This document shows positions 1-5,756 of a stretch of 5,756 nt of DNA, piece after piece. Position numbers and translations under genes: made by a program. How positions within the stretch are numbered: the first letter of the stretch is position 1; the number at the start of each line of letters is the position of its first letter. This stretch comes from Deltaproteobacteria bacterium. GTDB taxonomy: Bacteria > Myxococcota_A > Polyangia > Polyangiales > Ga0077539. The DNA lies in contig CANMAT010000295.1 of NCBI GenBank assembly GCA_947494865.1, positions 1 to 5,756 on the forward strand. The letters run 5' to 3'. The notes beneath the pieces were generated by a model, which saw nothing but the letters and a program-made list of their open reading frames with translations, searched no databases and was not told the origin of the DNA.

Positions 1-150
1 CGTGCGGCTCACCGCGATGTTCTTGCCCTTTGCGCCGCGCGGGGCGCGCTCTTCGACCAGCGAGTTCCACGCGTTGCAGCCGCGGCACTGGCCCACCCAC
101 TTGGAGAAGTTGGCGCCGCAGCCCTGGCAGACGAAGGTGGTGTCTTTCAC
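1..150 (-). CDS. radA: DNA repair protein RadA, N-terminal part (runs off the left edge)
   Basis: Only the first 50 codons are present. The frame begins GTG at 150 and reads V-K-D-T-T-F-V-C, matching the usual short RadA N-terminus just before its zinc finger. A four-cysteine finger is visible as CxxC at residues 8/11 and CxxC at 22/25, with the family-typical S-K-W-x-G-x-C and C-x-A-W-N-S-L-V-E-E around it. RadA (Sms) is a RecA-related ATPase that acts in the cytoplasm on branched recombination intermediates and aids branch migration; its ATPase core and Lon-like C-terminus would lie outside the window. The start choice rests on homology: an in-frame TTG at 186 is possible, and upstream of 150 there is only a weak GGA about 13 bases away. 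The gene follows the small membrane protein gene by 67 bases on the same strand, so it may share its transcript. Identification is firm; the exact start is less so. Confidence 0.9.
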   Translation of the reverse strand, partial: MKDTTFVCQGCGANFSKWVGQCRGCNAWNSLVEERAPRGAKGKNIAVSRT

Positions 151-215
151 GCGCGGGGTCGTATCCGCGCGTGCGAATTTGCGCAACGGCGCGCGTCGGT
201 GCGCGTGACGTACTC

Positions 216-221
216 TGTCAA
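216..221 (-). promoter_or_regulatory. Possible -35 box (TTGACA) upstream of radA
   Basis: Read on the minus strand this is a perfect TTGACA, overlapping the stop codon of the preceding small gene and lying 66 bases before the radA start at 150. No convincing -10 box is found 16 to 18 bases downstream, where the sequence is GC-only. It could be a promoter of a GC-rich organism with a degenerate -10, or chance. It also sits in an imperfect inverted repeat (GCGTGAC at 203-209 against GTCAACGC at 217-224). Confidence 0.25.
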
Positions 222-532
222 CGCAGCTTCGAGAGGCGGCCGCGGCGGGCGTCGAGGATCACCACGCCGATGGAGCCGAAGAAGCCCACGGCCGCGCCGA
301 GCGCCGCGCCGACCCAGGCCGCGTAGGGGGCCACGGTGGCGACGAGCCATTCGAAGACCACGCGGGGGACGAACCACGGCGGCGCGACGTGGTGCAGGAG
401 CCACCAGAGGCCTCCGCCGCCGAGGAGGGCGAAGGTGCCGATGAGCAGCGCGCAGCGGGCGAGCGTGTAGAGCCAGCCCCGCCGCCACGAGGGGCGCGGC
501 GGAGGAGCGGGGCTGCGAAGGTCGTCGTGCAT
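218..532 (-). CDS. Small two-helix membrane protein of unknown function
   Basis: This is a 104-residue protein I do not recognise. It has a short proline- and arginine-rich cytoplasmic-looking head (residues 1-19, with PPPRP and WRR), a hydrophobic helix at about 21-47 ending in GLWWLLHH, a connector with PPWFVPR, and a second long hydrophobic stretch at about 57-93 rich in Ala and Gly (AALGAAVGFFG), then a basic tail (RRGRLSKLR). The positive ends suggest that both termini face the cytoplasm. Third codon positions are almost all G or C, as in its neighbours, and a membrane protein is a more sensible product than the arginine-rich peptides of the overlapping frames. The ATG at 532 has no clear Shine-Dalgarno sequence. 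It lies 51 bases after prkA and 67 bases before radA on the same strand, so it may be co-transcribed. A role with either neighbour is speculation; it could equally be an unrelated membrane protein. Confidence 0.7.
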   Translation of the reverse strand: MHDDLRSPAPPPRPSWRRGWLYTLARCALLIGTFALLGGGGLWWLLHHVAPPWFVPRVVFEWLVATVAPYAAWVGAALGAAVGFFGSIGVVILDARRGRLSKLR

Positions 533-583
533 GGTGCCGCAGACGATAGCGCCGCGGCGAGGAGGAGGGGAGTGGGGCGGGGC
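533..583 (-). other. Intergenic spacer between prkA and the small membrane protein gene
   Basis: The spacer contains a perfect 10-base palindrome (CGCCGCGGCG, 550-559) and a pyrimidine-rich tract on the minus strand just after the prkA stop. There is no T-run typical of an intrinsic terminator. The palindrome could form a small RNA hairpin or be a by-product of the base composition. Confidence 0.3.
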
Positions 584-2653
<2,070 letters not shown>

Positions 2654-2661
2654 AGGTGTTG

Positions 2662-2665
2662 CTCC
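2662..2665 (-). promoter_or_regulatory. Ribosome binding site of prkA
   Basis: GGAG on the minus strand with an 8-base spacer to the ATG at 2653. It decides the start in favour of Met-Ala-Gln-Met over the long upstream extension and over the second ATG at 2644. Confidence 0.7.
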
Positions 2666-2783
2666 GGCTCCTCGTTCGAGACGTGACAAGAGGGCCTCCG
2701 AGTGTAGGGAAGAACCCCGTGCCCTGCTAGCGCGAACACCTCGCTGCGCCGCCCCGACGAGGGCTGTTATGGTGCGCGCACAG

Positions 2784-2789
2784 AAGGAG
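2784..2789 (+). promoter_or_regulatory. Ribosome binding site of the class III alcohol dehydrogenase gene
   Basis: A strong AAGGAG with a 6-base spacer to the GTG at 2796. It decides the start in favour of GTG over the in-frame ATG at 2769, which would place this site inside the coding region. Confidence 0.85.
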
Positions 2790-2795
2790 ACAATC

Positions 2796-3905
<1,110 letters not shown>

Positions 3906-3959
3906 GATCCCGCGTCACATACTGGACCGCGGCGTGATGCGCGTGCATCTACGCCCGCT
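3906..3959 (+). other. Spacer between the dehydrogenase gene and mpl
   Basis: A 54-base gap with an imperfect inverted repeat (CGCGTCAC at 3911-3918 against GTGATGCG at 3934-3941, one mismatch, 15-base loop) and an imperfect palindrome ATGCGCGTGCAT (3937-3948). There is no T-run, so a strong intrinsic terminator is not evident and read-through into mpl is possible. No clear Shine-Dalgarno sequence precedes the mpl ATG. Confidence 0.3.
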
Positions 3960-5399
3960 ATGCACGTTCACCTCATCGGCGTCGCGGGCACCGGGATGGG
4001 CGCCTTCGCGGGACTCTTGAAGGCCGCGGGCCACCGCGTCACGGGCAGCGACACGGCCTTCTACCCGCCGATGGGCGACGCGCTGAAGGCCTACGGCGTC
4101 GAGGCGATGGAGGGCTGGGACGCCGCGCACCTCGCGCCCGCGCCGGACCTCGTGGTGGTGGGCAACGTGTGCCGCAAGGACAACCCCGAGGCCCGCGCCG
4201 CCATCGACGGCGGCATGAACGTGCGCTCGTTTCCGAAGGCCCTCGGCGAGCTCTTTCTCGCGCAGCGGCGCTCCATCGTGATCGCCGGCACGCACGGCAA
4301 GACGACCACCACGGCCCTCACCGCGCACCTGCTCCACGCCCTGTCGATGGACCCGTCGTTTCTCGTGGGCGGGCTGACCAAGAACTTCGATACGAGCTTT
4401 CGCCTCGGCAAGGGTGGGGCCTTCGTGGTCGAGGGCGACGAGTACGACTCGGCCTTCTTCGAGAAGATTCCGAAGTTCTGGTCGTACCGCCCGTGGGCCT
4501 CGGTGCTCACCTCCATCGAGCACGACCACATTGATATCTATCCCGACATGGAGAAGTACCGCGACGCCTTCCGCGGCTTCGTCTCGCGCCTCGCGCCCGA
4601 TGGCGTTCTCGTGGCCCACGGGCCCGACGCTGAGGTGCGCGCGGTGGCCGCGAAATCGAGCGCGCGCGTCGTGTACTACGGCCTCAGCACCGACACGTAC
4701 CCCGACGGCTTCGCCCCCGAGTGGATGGCGGCGCCCATCGCGCCCTCCAAGGGGTTGCAGCCCTTCGAACTGTTTATCGGCGGCTCGTGCGCGGGGCGCT
4801 TCTTCTCGCCGATGATGGGCGAGCACAACCTGCGAAACGCCCTCGGCGCCATCGCGCTGCTCGCCGAGGGCTTCGGCCTCCCGGTGCTTCAGCTGTGTCG
4901 CGCGCTCATGGACTTCAAGGGCGTGAAGCGCAGGCAAGAGCTCGTGGCCGAGGTGAGCGGCGTGCGCATCTACGACGACTTCGCGCACCACCCGACGGCC
5001 GTCGACGAGACCCTGCGCGCGATGAAGGGGCACCACCCCGATGGGAGGCTCATCGCCATCTTTGAGCCGCGCAGCGCGACGGCGTGCAGAAACCTCCACC
5101 AGCGCGAGTATCCCGCGGCCTTCGCGAGCGCCGACCTCGCGCTGCTCGCGCCCATCGGTCGCGCGGAGATCCCCGACGCCGAGAAGCTCGACGTGCCCGC
5201 CATCGTGGGCGAGATCAACGCGCGCGGCGGCCGCGCTGAGACGGTGCCCGTGGGCGCGGGGAGCGTGGACGCCATCGTGGCGCGCGTGGCGGCCGAGGCG
5301 CGCGCGGGCGACGTGGTGGCGGTGCTCTCCAACGGCGCCTTCGGGGGCATTCACGGCAAGCTCGCGCGGGCCCTCGAGGCGCGCGAAAAGGGCGCGTAG
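3960..5399 (+). CDS. mpl: UDP-N-acetylmuramate:L-alanyl-gamma-D-glutamyl-meso-diaminopimelate ligase (Mpl)
   Basis: This 479-residue cytoplasmic Mur-ligase-family enzyme should join recycled wall tripeptide (L-Ala-gamma-D-Glu-meso-DAP) to UDP-MurNAc using ATP, returning it to peptidoglycan synthesis. Three Mur domains are visible: an N-terminal nucleotide-sugar domain with GVAGTGM (7-13) and VTGSD-x4-YPPM (27-38); a central ATPase with GTHGKTTTT (110-118), VEGDEYDSAFF (157-167) and the EHDHIDIYPD segment (187-196); and a C-terminal ligase domain with GEHNLRNALGAI (287-298), GVKRRQE (321-327), YDDFAHHPTA (338-347) and EPRS (369-372). The VEGDEYDSAFF-K-PKF stretch and GVKRRQE separate Mpl from MurC. 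The family is near 450-460 residues, so this one is slightly long, mostly at the C-terminus. The ATG is chosen because the glycine-rich motif follows at the standard distance; no good ribosome binding site is seen. It follows the dehydrogenase by 54 bases and precedes the next gene by 40 bases. Confidence 0.95.
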   Translation: MHVHLIGVAGTGMGAFAGLLKAAGHRVTGSDTAFYPPMGDALKAYGVEAMEGWDAAHLAPAPDLVVVGNVCRKDNPEARAAIDGGMNVRSFPKALGELFLAQRRSIVIAGTHGKTTTTALTAHLLHALSMDPSFLVGGLTKNFDTSFRLGKGGAFVVEGDEYDSAFFEKIPKFWSYRPWASVLTSIEHDHIDIYPDMEKYRDAFRGFVSRLAPDGVLVAHGPDAEVRAVAAKSSARVVYYGLSTDTYPDGFAPEWMAAPIAPSKGLQPFELFIGGSCAGRFFSPMMGEHNLRNALGAIALLAEGFGLPVLQLCRALMDFKGVKRRQELVAEVSGVRIYDDFAHHPTAVDETLRAMKGHHPDGRLIAIFEPRSATACRNLHQREYPAAFASADLALLAPIGRAEIPDAEKLDVPAIVGEINARGGRAETVPVGAGSVDAIVARVAAEARAGDVVAVLSNGAFGGIHGKLARALEAREKGA

Positions 5400-5439
5400 A
5401 CCCGGCGTTGCGCGGCGTGCGAGACTCCGCGCCCTCGCA
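5400..5439 (+). other. Spacer after mpl with a small GC-rich inverted repeat
   Basis: GCGCGG (5410-5415) and CCGCGC (5427-5432) can pair as a 6-base stem with an 11-base loop. No T-run follows, and the stem ends only 7 bases before the next ATG, so it is more likely a translation-affecting hairpin or chance than a terminator. Confidence 0.25.
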
Positions 5440-5756
5440 ATGTCAACGACCCGCACGATTACTGCCACGGTTAGCATCAACCCCAGGGGCTTCGGCTTCG
5501 TGAACGAGATCGGCGCGCGGGGGGAGCCCCTGTCGGCCTTCGTCGCGCCGCCCGAGCTCAACGCGTTTCTCGCCGACGACGTGGTCGAGGCCGACCTCAC
5601 GCAGGGCGCCGACGGCCGGTGGACGGGCAGCGCACTGTGCCTCATCGAGCGCATGCGGTTGGAGCTGTGCGGCGAGGTGGTGCTGCACCGCGGGAGCACG
5701 TACCTGCGCGTCGACCGCGAGGTGGCCAACACCGACTGGGCGCTCGATGCGAGCGA
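5440..5756 (+). CDS. Probable RNase II/R-family exoribonuclease, N-terminal part (runs off the right edge)
   Basis: An open frame of 105 codons starts at ATG 5440 and is still open at the edge. Near its start it reads VSINPRGFGFV (residues 11-21), the cold-shock/OB-fold signature found in the N-terminal RNA-binding domains of RNase R and RNase II, and continues with AFVAPPELNAFLADDVVEADL (about 38-58), matching the family pattern of a hydrophobic-Pro-Pro segment followed by a D-D-V strand. A second beta-rich segment starts near LCGEVVLHRGSTYLRV (about 80-95), as expected for the next OB domain. Such enzymes degrade RNA 3' to 5' in the cytoplasm; their catalytic RNB domain would lie beyond the window, so activity cannot be judged. 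Unlike typical RNase R there is no helix-turn-helix domain before the OB domain. No good ribosome binding site is seen. It lies 40 bases after mpl and may be co-transcribed. The alternative is another OB-fold protein. Confidence 0.6.
   Translation, partial: MSTTRTITATVSINPRGFGFVNEIGARGEPLSAFVAPPELNAFLADDVVEADLTQGADGRWTGSALCLIERMRLELCGEVVLHRGSTYLRVDREVANTDWALDAS

Larger units (their letters stand above)
2654..2795. promoter_or_regulatory. Divergent promoter region between prkA and the class III alcohol dehydrogenase gene
   Basis: These 142 bases separate two outward-facing genes and must carry the promoters of both unless one is transcribed from within the other. On the plus strand a -10-like TGTTAT (2765-2770) sits 25 bases before the dehydrogenase start, without a good -35 at 17 or 18 bases. 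On the minus strand a -10-like TACACT (2701-2706) lies about 50 bases before the prkA start, also without a good -35. AACACCT (2736-2742) recurs in inverted orientation as AGGTGTT (2654-2660), and a short palindrome GCTAGC is at 2726-2731; either could be part of an operator, but both are short enough to be chance. That regulation resides here is likely; the individual boxes are weak. Confidence 0.5.

Noticed and set aside
2709..2724. Sigma-54-like element upstream of prkA (GGCACG on the minus strand)
   Set aside because: The -24 half is good, but the -12 half reads TTCTTC and lacks the essential GC at the required spacing.
2769..2795. In-frame ATG at 2769 as the dehydrogenase start
   Set aside because: The strong AAGGAG at 2784-2789 lies downstream of it and is ideally placed for the GTG at 2796, which also gives the normal family length.
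5410..5432. Intrinsic terminator after mpl
   Set aside because: The stem is only 6 bases with an 11-base loop and is not followed by a T-run.
3915..5732. A 605-codon open frame on the minus strand antisense to mpl and the following gene
   Set aside because: It is in mirror register with mpl and runs on by chance into the next gene. No domain is visible, and all Mpl motifs are on the plus strand.

Overview
The window is very GC-rich, with almost all synonymous choices ending in G or C, and shows no mobile element, CRISPR array or RNA gene. Codon use and the gene set (a PrkA-type kinase, a glutathione-type alcohol dehydrogenase, Mpl and an RNB-type exonuclease start) suggest a myxobacterium-like bacterium (Myxococcota) or another high-GC Gram-negative. 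This placement is an inference from composition and protein character; no database search was possible. Mpl acts on meso-diaminopimelate peptides, so a diaminopimelate-type, probably Gram-negative, wall is implied.

Layout. The left half is on the minus strand. Read in its transcription direction it holds prkA (2653 to 584), a small two-helix membrane protein of unknown function (532 to 218), and the first 50 codons of radA (from 150, running off the left edge). The right half is on the plus strand: a class III alcohol dehydrogenase / S-(hydroxymethyl)glutathione dehydrogenase (2796-3905), mpl (3960-5399), and the start of a protein that looks like an RNase II/R-family exoribonuclease (5440 to beyond the right edge). 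The two halves diverge from a 142-base intergenic region (2654-2795), the only place with two clear ribosome binding sites and the most likely site of promoters.

How the genes relate. They are mostly housekeeping or stress functions: PrkA is an AAA+ protein kinase/protease of stress and stationary-phase physiology, RadA helps process recombination intermediates, the dehydrogenase removes formaldehyde as its glutathione adduct, Mpl recycles cell-wall peptides, and RNase R-like enzymes degrade structured RNA. No single pathway links them. Same-strand spacings of 40 to 67 bases would allow co-transcription within each half.

Points worth a second look: the unknown two-helix protein between prkA and radA in place of the usual prkA partners; an apparent insertion before the conserved CPMHEEP block and a C-terminal CxxC in PrkA; and a strong context rule for Lys/Glu/Gln codons (A-ending before a GA-starting codon, G-ending elsewhere) in prkA. 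I saw no convincing unknown multi-gene system. The very long antisense open frames are explained by codon bias.
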